In this document: in pieces, positions 8,140 to 16,389 of the stretch
Numbering within the stretch: the stretch's first letter is position 1
Layout of the letters: each line of letters begins with the position of its first letter
NCBI GenBank assembly: GCA_039815465.1
Contig: JBCBZG010000002.1
Span: 124,001 to 188,000, forward strand
DNA length: 64,000 nucleotides
Direction: 5' to 3'
Source of the DNA: Shimia_B sp039815465
Lineage (GTDB): Bacteria; Pseudomonadota; Alphaproteobacteria; Rhodobacterales; Rhodobacteraceae
Position numbers and translations under genes: made by a program
The notes under the pieces: model-generated
Told to the model about the DNA's origin: nothing
What the model saw: the letters and a program-made list of their open reading frames with translations, nothing else
The model's database searches: none

Positions 8140-9507
8140 ATGGCGTCATGGGACACATACAGGCCGGAGATGAAGGCCATGCTGGCACTGAGCGTGCCGC
8201 TGGCCGGCAGTCTCGTGGCGCAGGTTGCGCTCGGCGCCACCGACACGCTCATGATGGGTCGCTACGGCGTGGCCGAACTGGCCGCGCTCACCATCGCGAC
8301 CTCCTTCTGGTTCCTCTTTTTCCTCGCTGTGTCTGGCTTTTCCTGGGCCGCCCTACCCATGATCGCGGCCGCGTCTGAAAAAGGCGACGATCGGGAGGTC
8401 CGGCGCGTCACCCGCATGGCGTTCTGGCTCGTCACAGGCTTTGGCGCGCTGTCCATCCCGCCGCTTTGGTTTGCCGAACCCATCCTCCTCGCCGCTGGGC
8501 AAGACGCCGATGTCGCGCGGCTCAGCCAAGATTACTTGCGCATCGCTTGCTGGGGCATCTTTCCGCAGCTTTGGATCACCGTGCTCAAAAGCTATCTCAG
8601 CGCGTTGGAGCGGACGGGGATCGTGCTTTGGGCCACGGTCATCGCGCTTTTGCCCAATGTGCTGCTCAACTACCTGTTTATCTTTGGCAACTGGGGCGCG
8701 CCGGAACTCGGCGTGCGCGGCGCCGCCATCGCCACCATCGTGGTGGGCACCATCACCTTTCTCGCGCTTTTGATCTATGCGCTCCGCGTCTTTCCAGAAC
8801 ACGCACTCACCCAGCGGCTCTGGCGCCCAGATGTGGAGTTCCTCGCGCGGGTCTTTAAGCTCGGCTGGCCCATCTCGATTACCTCGGTGAGCGAGGTCGG
8901 CCTTTTCGCAGGCTCATCGCTCCTCATGGGGATGATCGGCACGGTGGAGCTTGCCGCCCATGGCATCGTGCTCAACATCGCCTCACTGACCTTCGTGGTC
9001 CACCTGGGCATCAGCCAAGCCGCCACCGTGCGCGCGGGCCGCGCCGCAGAACGAGGTTCCACCCCCGACCTGCACCGTGCGGGCCACGTCGCCAATCTCC
9101 TATCGGCGAGCTTTGTCGCCATCACGGTCGTCTTTTTCCTGGGCCTTCCCGACCCGCTGATCCGCGCGTTCCTAAGCCCGACAGAGCCGCAATTCGAAGC
9201 CGTGCTCGCTATGGGTGTGTTTCTGCTGGCCATGGCCGCGCTTTTTCAAGCCGCCGACGCCGCGCAGGTCATTGCGCTCGGGCTCCTGCGCGGGCTCCAA
9301 GACACGCGCATCCCAATGTACATGGCCGCTTTCAGCTACTGGATCATCGGCATCCCCATCGCCGCAGTGCTCGGCATAGGCGCAGGCTGGGGCGGATTTG
9401 GCGTCTGGCTTGGCCTGGCACTCGGCCTTGGCGTGGCAGCCGCGCTCCTTATGTGGCGGTTCTGGCGCGGGATCGGGCAGGACGCATCTAAGCCGGGTTC
9501 GGCGTGA
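8140..9507 (+). CDS. MATE family multidrug/Na+ efflux transporter
   Basis: The 455-residue protein has about twelve hydrophobic segments in two similar halves. N-terminal motifs are typical of the NorM branch: MLALSVPLAGSLVAQVALG and TDTLMMGRYG. Members export cationic drugs or metabolites using Na+ or H+ gradients. Its 3' end overlaps a convergent small gene by 20 bases. Substrate is unknown. Confidence 0.9.
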   Translation: MASWDTYRPEMKAMLALSVPLAGSLVAQVALGATDTLMMGRYGVAELAALTIATSFWFLFFLAVSGFSWAALPMIAAASEKGDDREVRRVTRMAFWLVTGFGALSIPPLWFAEPILLAAGQDADVARLSQDYLRIACWGIFPQLWITVLKSYLSALERTGIVLWATVIALLPNVLLNYLFIFGNWGAPELGVRGAAIATIVVGTITFLALLIYALRVFPEHALTQRLWRPDVEFLARVFKLGWPISITSVSEVGLFAGSSLLMGMIGTVELAAHGIVLNIASLTFVVHLGISQAATVRAGRAAERGSTPDLHRAGHVANLLSASFVAITVVFFLGLPDPLIRAFLSPTEPQFEAVLAMGVFLLAMAALFQAADAAQVIALGLLRGLQDTRIPMYMAAFSYWIIGIPIAAVLGIGAGWGGFGVWLGLALGLGVAAALLMWRFWRGIGQDASKPGSA

Positions 9508-9781
9508 TACGCTGCCAATGCTCCCCCATGGCCACAATGCAGGACGTGCCGCTGGCATAGTGCTGCACCAGCAGCCAATCGCCGCTCGCAGGCGTCACCC
9601 AAACCTCTAGCATCGTCTCAGGGTCACGCAGCCCGACACCCTGCCGCTCTGCTCCCAGCGCACCGGTGAGCGTCGCCGTTAAACGCGTGCGGTCGTCGCA
9701 ACTGACATCAGAAATCCCCGCGTGCCCCGCAAGCGCGAGGCAAAAACACATCAAACTGGCAAAGACATATCGGCAGATCAT
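9488..9781 (-). CDS. Small secreted protein of unknown function
   Basis: The 97-residue product starts with a clear signal peptide (ICRYVFASLMCFCLALAGHA, cleaved around residue 21). The mature part of about 75 residues has two Cys that could form a disulfide and a WLLVQHYASGTSC motif. I do not recognise the family. Its start is 32 bases from a Pho-box-like repeat on its own strand (9813-9830), so it may belong to the phosphate-starvation response. It overlaps the MATE gene's 3' end. Confidence 0.7.
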   Translation of the reverse strand: MICRYVFASLMCFCLALAGHAGISDVSCDDRTRLTATLTGALGAERQGVGLRDPETMLEVWVTPASGDWLLVQHYASGTSCIVAMGEHWQRITPNPA

Positions 9782-9812
9782 GGCGGCAAACTAGCCGCTG
9801 GAACGTGAAATT

Positions 9813-9830
9813 GTAACAGTTTTATGACGA
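9813..9830 (-). promoter_or_regulatory. Pho-box-like repeat facing the small secreted gene
   Basis: Read on the minus strand this is TCGTCATAAAACTGTTAC: two 7-base units (TCGTCAT and CTGTTAC) with an 11-base period and an AAAA spacer, close to the PhoB consensus CTGTCAT. It ends 32 bases before the start codon at 9781. Confidence 0.5.
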
Positions 9831-9912
9831 AATTCTTCGGCAAGTTTAAGGGCTCTCAAACGCCCCAAAGCCAGCGCCACGCTTGGCTACCCGTTACAAA
9901 TCCGTTGCGAAT

Positions 9913-9956
9913 GCTTCACCAAACTGACTCAAAACTGTCACGCAACTGAAGAACTC
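9913..9956 (+). promoter_or_regulatory. Pho box upstream of phnC
   Basis: Four consecutive 11-base units can be read: GCTTCAC (9913), CTGACTC (9924), CTGTCAC (9935) and CTGAAGA (9946), each followed by a mostly A-rich 4-base spacer. This is the direct-repeat structure bound by PhoB dimers. It ends 35 bases before the phnC start, a position suited to activation. Confidence 0.65.
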
Positions 9957-9991
9957 CACCCCTAATCGACCCCCAACGACTTGGGGGCGAT

Positions 9992-10792
9992 ATGCTAAAG
10001 ATTGAGACGCTGACGAAGCGCTTCGGCGAAAATGTGGCTGTGGATGCAGCCAATATCACCGTCGACCAGCCGACCATGATTGGCATCATCGGCCGATCCG
10101 GCGCAGGCAAATCCACGCTACTACGGATGCTCAACCGTCTCAGCGACGCAAGCGAAGGCTCCATCACCTTCGAGGGGGAGGAGATCACATCCCTCAAAGG
10201 CGCGGCCCGGCGTCAGTGGCAGTCGCGCTGCGCGATGATCTTTCAGCAATTCAACCTCGTCCCGCGCATGGATGTCGTGTCGAACGTGCTCCACGGCACG
10301 CTCAACCGCCGCTCCACGCTGGCGACGATGTTCAACCTCTACCCGCAAAGCGACATCCACCGCGCCATCGAAATCCTCGACCGCCTGGGCATCGCCGAAC
10401 AAGCCCCCAAACGGGCAGAAGCGCTGTCGGGCGGTCAACAGCAACGCGTGGCTATCGCCCGCGCGCTTATGCAAGACCCCAAAATCATCCTCGCCGATGA
10501 ACCAATCGCCAGCCTCGACCCGATGAATGCGCAGGTTGTGATGCAATCGCTCCGCGACATCCACGAAGAGGACGGGCGCATGGTGATCGCGAACCTACAC
10601 ACGCTCGACACCGCGCGCCGCTACTGCGACCGCGTCATCGGCATGCGCGACGGGCGCATCGTCTTTGACGGCACACCCGCACAGCTCACCACGGGCGCGG
10701 CCCGCGATATCTACGGCGCAGGCGCGGACTTTTCCGAGGCCGCCACCTCCACCGAAATCGAAACACTGGACAGGCAGGCCATCCCCGCCTGA
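9992..10792 (+). CDS. phnC: Phosphonate ABC transporter ATPase PhnC
   Basis: The 266-residue ATPase shows Walker A GRSGAGKST, the Q-loop in FQQFNLVPRMDV, signature LSGGQQQRVAIARAL and Walker B IILADEPIASLDP. These and the neighbouring phnD and two phnE genes identify it as the energy subunit of phosphonate/phosphate-ester import. It is the first gene of the operon and follows a Pho box. No strong alternative start is seen. Confidence 0.95.
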   Translation: MLKIETLTKRFGENVAVDAANITVDQPTMIGIIGRSGAGKSTLLRMLNRLSDASEGSITFEGEEITSLKGAARRQWQSRCAMIFQQFNLVPRMDVVSNVLHGTLNRRSTLATMFNLYPQSDIHRAIEILDRLGIAEQAPKRAEALSGGQQQRVAIARALMQDPKIILADEPIASLDPMNAQVVMQSLRDIHEEDGRMVIANLHTLDTARRYCDRVIGMRDGRIVFDGTPAQLTTGAARDIYGAGADFSEAATSTEIETLDRQAIPA

Positions 10793-10846
10793 GCCAGTTT
10801 CCCTGCCCTGCGCAACAGCGGGGCGCAAAATCTCATGGAGAGACCT

Positions 10847-11758
10847 ATGACAAAGACCCTCGCTCTGGCGCTCGCCGCCACCACGGCGCTCAGCTCGACC
10901 GCCTTTGCCCAAGAGATCACTGAATTCCGCATCGGCATCCTAGGCGGCGAAAACGCCCAAGACCGCCTGAACTCCTATTCCTGCCTGCAAGGCTACACCG
11001 AAGAAGCGCTTGGCGTCGAAACCCGCCTCTTTGCACCCGCGGACTACGCCGGCGTGATCCAGGGTCTCCTCGGCGGCACGATCGACATGGCCTGGCTCGG
11101 CGCGTCTTCCTACGCGGCCACCTACCTGCAAGACCCAGAAGCGGTGGAGCCGGTGCTGATCAAGGTGAACATGGACGGCTCCGTGGGCTATCACTCCATC
11201 GGCTTTGCCCGCGTCGACAGCGGCATCGCCTCCCTCGACGACATGGAAAACAAGGTCTTCGGCTTCGGCGACCCCAACTCCACCTCCGGCTACCTCATCC
11301 CCTCCATCGAGATCCCGCAGTACAAAGACGGCGTGACCATGGAACCCGGTGACTACTTCGGCGACGTCCGCTTCACCGGCGGCCACGAGCAAACCATCGT
11401 CGCAGTTGCCAATGGCGACATCGACGGCGGCGTGACCTGGGCCGACGGCCAGGGCAACTGGGAAGACGGCTACAACTCCGGCGCGCTGCGCAAAGCGGTG
11501 GATGCAGGCCTCATCGACATGAACGACCTGGTGCAAATCTGGAAATCCAAAGTCATCCCAGAAGGCCCCATCGTGCTCCGCAAGAGCCTGCCTGAGGACG
11601 TGAAAGCTACGATGACCGAACTCGTGGACCTCCTCCACGAACGTGACGTGGACTGCGCCTATAGCGTGGCCGCAGGCGAAACGCTGGGCTTCCAGCCGGT
11701 CACCCACGACACCTACATCTCCATCGTGGAAGCCCGCAAAGCCAAAATCGGCGGCTAA
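10847..11758 (+). CDS. phnD: Phosphonate-binding periplasmic protein PhnD
   Basis: The 303-residue protein has a signal peptide ending in STAFA-QE. The mature part is a type II periplasmic binding protein of the PhnD family (EFRIGILGGENAQDR near its N-terminus, PNSTSGYLIPS and GGVTWADG later). An in-frame ATG lies four codons upstream, but the GGAGAG ribosome site falls inside those codons, so the ATG at 10847 is preferred. A strong hairpin follows the gene and may favour phnD over phnE expression. Confidence 0.93.
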   Translation: MTKTLALALAATTALSSTAFAQEITEFRIGILGGENAQDRLNSYSCLQGYTEEALGVETRLFAPADYAGVIQGLLGGTIDMAWLGASSYAATYLQDPEAVEPVLIKVNMDGSVGYHSIGFARVDSGIASLDDMENKVFGFGDPNSTSGYLIPSIEIPQYKDGVTMEPGDYFGDVRFTGGHEQTIVAVANGDIDGGVTWADGQGNWEDGYNSGALRKAVDAGLIDMNDLVQIWKSKVIPEGPIVLRKSLPEDVKATMTELVDLLHERDVDCAYSVAAGETLGFQPVTHDTYISIVEARKAKIGG

Positions 11759-11799
11759 GCCACCACAGACTGACCGCCCCCCAACGGCGCCCAGCCGTC

Positions 11800-11835
11800 C
11801 CCTCTCCCCCTCGGGGGAGAGGGTTAGGGTGAGGG
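11800..11835. repeat. Strong GC hairpin repeat between phnD and phnE
   Basis: CCCTCTCCCCC (11800-11810) is an exact complement of GGGGGAGAGGG (11813-11823), followed by TTAGGGTGAGGGG. This sequence type occurs as a dispersed intergenic repeat in many proteobacterial genomes (recalled, not searched). Inside the phn operon it could stabilise the upstream mRNA or attenuate transcription; there is no U-run directly after the stem. Confidence 0.65.
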
Positions 11836-11883
11836 GTTTTAGCGCGTGAGGGGGGGCGGTCCCTCCGGTTGGAGCCTTCTCCC

Positions 11884-12765
11884 ATGACAGACATGACCCA
11901 AAGCCCCACGCTTGCCCCCGGCAGCGTCGGCCACATCCAATCCACGTATATGGCCCAGGTGCAGCGCCGCAGGCTCTATAGCGGGCTGACGCTGCTGATT
12001 TTCGTCGTGCTCATGGTCTCGGGCTTCAACATCGTGGACGCCCGCAACGCGGGCGGCTTTTGGGACGGGCTTGGCCGCATCGGCGACTACCCCGCAGACG
12101 TCCTGTCTGAGGCGTGGGAGAAACGCGCCGACCTCCCCGCTCTGGTCGCGAAATACTTCCCCGCCCTGATCGAGACGATCAATATCGCCGCTGTCTCCAC
12201 GCTGATCGGGACCATGGGCGGCATTGCGCTCGCGCTCTTGGGCACGCGGGGGCTCGCCAAATGGCCCCGCCTCATCCCGCTCTTTCGCCGCATCTCCGAC
12301 ATTATGCGCGCGGTCCCCGAGATCGTCATCGCACTCGTCCTGATCTTCATCCTCGGCGGCGGGCCGGTGCCTGCCATGATCGCCATCGCCATCCACACCG
12401 CAGGGGCGCTCGGCAAACTTTTCTCCGAGGTGGCCGAAAACGCCGACCTCAAACCGGTCGAGGGGCTCGCCTCCACCGGCGCCTCCTGGCTCCAACGGAT
12501 GCTGCTGGGCGTCCTGCCCCAAGTCGCGCCGAACTTTGTCAGCTACACGCTGCTCCGGTTCGAGATCAACATACGCGCCTCCGCCATCTTGGGCTTCGTG
12601 GGCGCAGGCGGGCTGGGCTACGAGCTGCGCAACGCCATGGCCTGGGGCCCTGGCCGCTTTGACGAGGCCGCCGCGATCTTCATCCTGCTCTTTTCCACCA
12701 TCGTCTTCTTTGACCAGGTGTCGAGCCGCTACCGCAACCGACTGACCGAAGGGCAGGCCCAATGA
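11884..12765 (+). CDS. phnE: Phosphonate ABC transporter permease PhnE (first copy)
   Basis: The 293-residue permease has a cytoplasmic N-terminus, a first membrane segment near residues 35-50, then the transporter core with several further segments. The coupling EAA-type loop is around EGLASTGASWLQRMLLGVLPQ. An in-frame TTG five codons upstream is unlikely because GGAG falls between it and the ATG at 11884. It overlaps phnE2 by four bases (ATGA), so the two probably form a heterodimeric channel. Confidence 0.92.
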   Translation: MTDMTQSPTLAPGSVGHIQSTYMAQVQRRRLYSGLTLLIFVVLMVSGFNIVDARNAGGFWDGLGRIGDYPADVLSEAWEKRADLPALVAKYFPALIETINIAAVSTLIGTMGGIALALLGTRGLAKWPRLIPLFRRISDIMRAVPEIVIALVLIFILGGGPVPAMIAIAIHTAGALGKLFSEVAENADLKPVEGLASTGASWLQRMLLGVLPQVAPNFVSYTLLRFEINIRASAILGFVGAGGLGYELRNAMAWGPGRFDEAAAIFILLFSTIVFFDQVSSRYRNRLTEGQAQ

Positions 12766-14081
12766 CCACAGCCGACGCGACACTCGCGGGCCCAAAGGCC
12801 CAGGCCGACCGCCTCTTTCGCCGCAAACGCGCCTTTGCCTTTGGCATCCCCGCCGTAATATTGGCCTATCTGGTCTACATCTTCTTCGCCTTCGATGTGG
12901 CCGGCCTCAGCCAGCGCGCCAATTTCGACAACGCAGCAACGCTGACCTCTGACAGCTGGTCCCACAAGGTCCACGTCACCCGCAACAACCGCACCGGCGA
13001 GATCGAGTATTCCTTTGAGGGCGAGCGCAAGGGCCGCTACCCCGAAGGCCAACGCCCCGCCTGGGTCACGGGCGACGACATCCTCACCATCGATCTGGGC
13101 GGCGACCACATCGTCCGCTACCTCCCCGGCAACCGGACGGAGATCGAGATCCCCGGCTTCCCGCTCATCACGGCCCAGGCCGAAGGCCGCACCGTCACCA
13201 CGAACCTCCCCGCGGACGTGCCCGAATGGATCAACGCCTCCGCCCGCCGCGTGGGCATCACCACGCCCGAGGGCCGCATCACGCTGACCGGATCACGGAC
13301 AGAGGTGTTCAACTACTTCCCCGGCTGGGAGCTCTTCTGGTTCACACTCGATAGCCCTTATCACGGCGTCCCCGCCATGACGCTCGTCTTTGGCGACCAG
13401 ATCGACCCCACACGCTCCAACATCTCCGGCGCGCTCTATGACTGGTGGAACAACGCCATGTGGCGCCACCGCGACGTGGCCTGGGCGGTGTGGGAGACGA
13501 TCTTGATGGCGTTCCTGGGCACCATGGGCGCGGCAATTCTCGCGCTGCCGCTGTCGTTCCTCGCGGCCAAGCGGTTCTCCCCCTTCATGCTGCTGCGCGC
13601 AGGAACGCGGCGCGTCTTTGACTTTGTCCGCGGCGTTGATGCGCTCATATGGACGGTGGTCCTCGCCCGTGCCTTTGGGCCGGGACCGCTGACGGGCACG
13701 CTCGCGATCCTCATCACCGACACCGGCACCTTCGGCAAAATCTTCTCCGAGGCGCTCGAAAACGTCGACGGGAAGCAGATCGAAGGCGTCGAAAGCACCG
13801 GGGCCAAACCGCTACAGCGCTACCGGTTCGGGGTGATCCCCCAGATCGTGCCCGTGCTTCTGGCGCAGATCCTCTATTTCCTGGAATCCAACACGCGCTC
13901 GGCCACCATCATCGGCGCGATCACTGGCGGCGGCATTGGTCTCATGATCACCCAGGCCATCCAAACCCAAAAGGACTGGGAGGAGGTCGCCTATTACATT
14001 ATCCTCATCGTCGTGATGGTGATGTTCATGGACTGGCTCTCCGGCTGGCTGCGCGCCAAGCTCATCGGACGCAAGGAGTGA
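12762..14081 (+). CDS. phnE2: Phosphonate ABC transporter permease PhnE2 with N-terminal periplasmic insertion
   Basis: The 439-residue permease is longer than the first. A membrane segment near residues 25-48 is followed by about 180 mostly polar residues, and only then by the binding-protein-dependent permease core (from about residue 235). Its coupling loop reads EGVESTGAKPLQRYRFGVIPQ, split here as EGVESTGAK and PLQRYRFGVIPQ, parallel to that in phnE. The long form is, as I recall, common among Rhodobacterales. The stop overlaps the next gene's ATG by one base. Confidence 0.9.
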   Translation: MTTADATLAGPKAQADRLFRRKRAFAFGIPAVILAYLVYIFFAFDVAGLSQRANFDNAATLTSDSWSHKVHVTRNNRTGEIEYSFEGERKGRYPEGQRPAWVTGDDILTIDLGGDHIVRYLPGNRTEIEIPGFPLITAQAEGRTVTTNLPADVPEWINASARRVGITTPEGRITLTGSRTEVFNYFPGWELFWFTLDSPYHGVPAMTLVFGDQIDPTRSNISGALYDWWNNAMWRHRDVAWAVWETILMAFLGTMGAAILALPLSFLAAKRFSPFMLLRAGTRRVFDFVRGVDALIWTVVLARAFGPGPLTGTLAILITDTGTFGKIFSEALENVDGKQIEGVESTGAKPLQRYRFGVIPQIVPVLLAQILYFLESNTRSATIIGAITGGGIGLMITQAIQTQKDWEEVAYYIILIVVMVMFMDWLSGWLRAKLIGRKE

Positions 14082-14698
14082 TGGCGCGCCTCAGCGCTGA
14101 GGCGCCGTACCTACACCCCGATTGCGAGATCACCGACAGCACCTTTGGCGCCTATACGGAGGTCGGGCGCGGCAGCCGCGTCGCCCATTCCCATTTCGGC
14201 GACTATTCCTACTGCGACCGCTACGCTGATGTGGCCAACGCGCAGATCGGCAAATTCGCCAACATCGCCGCGTTCAGCCGCATCGGCGCAACGGATCACC
14301 CGCTTGACACCGCGGCCTGCCACCACTTCCTCTACCGCTCCGACGACTACTGGGACGACGCGGAACGGGACGAGGCCTTCTTCGCCCACCGTCGCAGCCG
14401 GGTCGCCCATATCGGCCATGACACCTGGATCGGTGCGGGCGCGATGATCAAGCCAGAGGTCACACTGGGCCACGGCGCGGTTGTTGCCGCGGGCGCGGTG
14501 GTGACCAAAGACGTGGCCCCTTACATGATCGTCGCAGGCACCCCAGCCACACCGCTGCGCCAGCGCCAACCGCCCGAGATCGCAGAGCGCCTCATCGCGT
14601 TGGCCTGGTGGGACTGGCCCCACGAGACACTGCGCGCGACGCTGACTGAATTCCGCGGCCTGCGCGCCGAAGAGTTCCTGGAAAAATACGGCGGCTAG
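14081..14698 (+). CDS. Phosphonate-metabolism hexapeptide-repeat transferase (TIGR03308-like)
   Basis: The 205-residue protein has left-handed beta-helix hexapeptide repeats (DSTFGAYTEVG, ANAQIGKFANI, DTWIGAGAMIKPEVTLGHGA) and the C-terminal GTPATPLRQRQ loop of xenobiotic-type acetyltransferases. Proteins of this shape linked to phn genes form the TIGR03308 group. An acetyl transfer linked to phosphonate handling is likely, but the substrate is not shown. The start ATG overlaps the phnE2 stop by one base. A longer open frame reading back into phnE2 is a shadow. Confidence 0.82.
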   Translation: MARLSAEAPYLHPDCEITDSTFGAYTEVGRGSRVAHSHFGDYSYCDRYADVANAQIGKFANIAAFSRIGATDHPLDTAACHHFLYRSDDYWDDAERDEAFFAHRRSRVAHIGHDTWIGAGAMIKPEVTLGHGAVVAAGAVVTKDVAPYMIVAGTPATPLRQRQPPEIAERLIALAWWDWPHETLRATLTEFRGLRAEEFLEKYGG

Positions 14699-14710
14699 GT
14701 CCGCCCGTAT

Positions 14711-14729
14711 GGTGGGGTTTCACCCCACC
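14711..14729. terminator. Bidirectional terminator-like hairpin after the phnCDE operon
   Basis: GGTGGGG and CCCCACC pair across a TTTCA loop between two convergent genes. It is nearly the same sequence as the hairpin at 7409-7426. Confidence 0.6.
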
Positions 14730-15490
14730 TAGCTCGCTACCGCCGCCGCCATCTGCGCAAACGCCGCCTCCGTCGCGTCGTCCATCGGGAAATAGAGCTC
14801 CACCTTCAGGTCATCGAGCAGCAGATCCTCGGGCGTGCCAAACTGCGCAATCGTGGCAAACATCGCCAGCCGCACCTCGCCCTGCCGCAGAACCGTCGGG
14901 ATCACGGGACTGGTGGGCACGACGTTGGGCTTAGGCACCGCCGAAAGGTAACGCAGCGCCGCCTCAAACGCCGGCACGCCGCCCAACGCGGCGCTTTCGG
15001 TCCGCAGACGGATCGCGGCGTGATGGGCGACCTCTGCCCAGTTCTCTACCAGCCCGGGCAAGGCCGGGTTCATCATCAGGTCAATCAGGCTGTCCCCAAC
15101 GCCCACACCCAAACCACCAAAGAGCGCCCGCGCTACCCCGTTGGCCTCCCGAATGGTCCAAAGCCGATCGAGCGCCAGCGCCGGATAGGGCATGTGCCGC
15201 TCCAACTGCCAGGAGACCGCCCGCCGGACAGGCGCCATATCCGCGTCATCCCAATCGCGCCCCCGGTAGCGCACCGCAAAGCCCGCTTGGGTCAGCATCT
15301 GATTGCGCGCGTCAAACGGCATCTCGAGCGCCTCGCCCAACCGCGCCACCATCTCCCGACTGGGCCGCGCGCGCCCGGTTTCGAGGAACGACAAATGCCG
15401 GGCGGAGATATCGGCCTCCAGCGCCAGTTGAAGCTGACTGAACCGCCGCGCCGCGCGCCACGTCTTTAGGGATTGGGCAAACTCGCTCAT
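14729..15490 (-). CDS. XRE-family regulator with MmyB-like ligand-binding domain
   Basis: The 253-residue protein has an N-terminal helix-turn-helix (about residues 6-62; FSQLQLALEADISARHLSFLE, split as FSQLQLALEADIS and ARHLSFLE). The C-terminal MmyB-like domain includes MPYPALALDRLWTIREAN and a late GEVRLAMFATIAQFGTPED. Such regulators usually act on a divergent neighbour. Here a perfect palindrome at 15526-15540 lies between it and two membrane-protein genes. The inducer is unknown. Confidence 0.88.
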   Translation of the reverse strand: MSEFAQSLKTWRAARRFSQLQLALEADISARHLSFLETGRARPSREMVARLGEALEMPFDARNQMLTQAGFAVRYRGRDWDDADMAPVRRAVSWQLERHMPYPALALDRLWTIREANGVARALFGGLGVGVGDSLIDLMMNPALPGLVENWAEVAHHAAIRLRTESAALGGVPAFEAALRYLSAVPKPNVVPTSPVIPTVLRQGEVRLAMFATIAQFGTPEDLLLDDLKVELYFPMDDATEAAFAQMAAAVAS

Positions 15491-15525
15491 GGCTCGATCC
15501 TATACCACGACACGGCGCGCCGCAC

Positions 15526-15540
15526 TTACCTGCCAGGTAA
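15526..15540. promoter_or_regulatory. Probable operator of the XRE regulator
   Basis: TTACCTG-C-CAGGTAA is a perfect 7-bp palindrome around one base. It lies 36 bases from the regulator start and 59 bases from the divergent gene, the expected place for an operator serving both. Confidence 0.6.
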
Positions 15541-15598
15541 TTGCCCGGCACCCCGGGAGCGCCCTATCCCGCCCCTCACACAGTAAAAGGATTACCCC

Positions 15599-16030
15599 AT
15601 GGGCACCCACGCCACCCACAAAGCATGGCTCAAAGTGTCGGCCATTGTCATCGGCTTCTTTGGCCCCGCACTCACGCTGGGCACGATCCCGGCGACGAAT
15701 GAGCTCGCGCGGCTCGGCCTTGATATCCTCACATGGCCGGTGGACGGCTTTCCAGACTACCAGTCGGAGGAGATCCGATTTCTCTCCGCCTTAACGGGCG
15801 GGTTCTTGGTGGGCTGGGGTGTGATGATCTGGATGCTCTCAACCCATGTCTACGACCACGCGCCCGAGGCCGTGCGCAAATCCGTGCTCACGGGCGTGCT
15901 GGCCTGGTTTGTCTTTGACAGCGTGGGCTCCATCACCTCCGGTCACTGGCCCAACGCGCTTTGGAATGTGCTCGTGCTTCTTGCAGTTGTGGGCCCCATG
16001 TGGCGACCCGCGCATCCTCAACCCTCGTAG
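15599..16030 (+). CDS. Small membrane protein of unknown function
   Basis: The 143-residue protein has about four hydrophobic segments (near residues 12-32, 63-82, 94-110 and 117-134). I do not recognise the family beyond an integral membrane protein. It is divergent from the XRE regulator and followed 10 bases later by a second small membrane protein, so the two probably form an operon under that regulator. Confidence 0.72.
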   Translation: MGTHATHKAWLKVSAIVIGFFGPALTLGTIPATNELARLGLDILTWPVDGFPDYQSEEIRFLSALTGGFLVGWGVMIWMLSTHVYDHAPEAVRKSVLTGVLAWFVFDSVGSITSGHWPNALWNVLVLLAVVGPMWRPAHPQPS

Positions 16031-16040
16031 GACACTCACC

Positions 16041-16379
16041 ATGACCCGCTTCCGCATCCTGCTTATCGCGTTCACTGTCACCATCCTTGCCTTCACCGTC
16101 GCGGCTGTCGCGACGGAGGGTCTCAACCTCCTGCCGCACTTCATTGGTCCTATCTTGGCCATGACATGGCAGGGACAGTTTAACGTCGACTTCACCTGCT
16201 ACCTGATCTTGTCAGGCCTCTGGATGGCCTGGCGCGGCGGGTTCACACGGGGCAGCATCACACTCGGCTTGCTCGCGCCCCCGCTCGGCATCCTCTTTTT
16301 CGCGCCCTACCTGGTGTACCTCATCGCCAAAACCGAAGGCGACGCGCAAAAGCTGATGATGGGCGTCCACGCGCGGTAG
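16041..16379 (+). CDS. Small membrane protein of unknown function
   Basis: The 112-residue protein has three hydrophobic segments (about 5-27, 52-65 and 74-95) with a polar C-terminus. The open frame extends far upstream into the previous gene, but the ATG at 16041 begins a normal membrane-protein N-terminus (MTRFRILLIAFTV). It looks like a short DUF2834-like protein, though I am not sure of that. It is second in the pair behind the XRE operator. Confidence 0.68.
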   Translation: MTRFRILLIAFTVTILAFTVAAVATEGLNLLPHFIGPILAMTWQGQFNVDFTCYLILSGLWMAWRGGFTRGSITLGLLAPPLGILFFAPYLVYLIAKTEGDAQKLMMGVHAR

Positions 16380-16389
16380 CGCCTAGGGC

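Noticed and set aside
11839..12795. Open frame (318 codons) opposite phnE
   Set aside because: Asp/Gly/Arg-rich antisense translation of a membrane protein gene with no recognisable motif.
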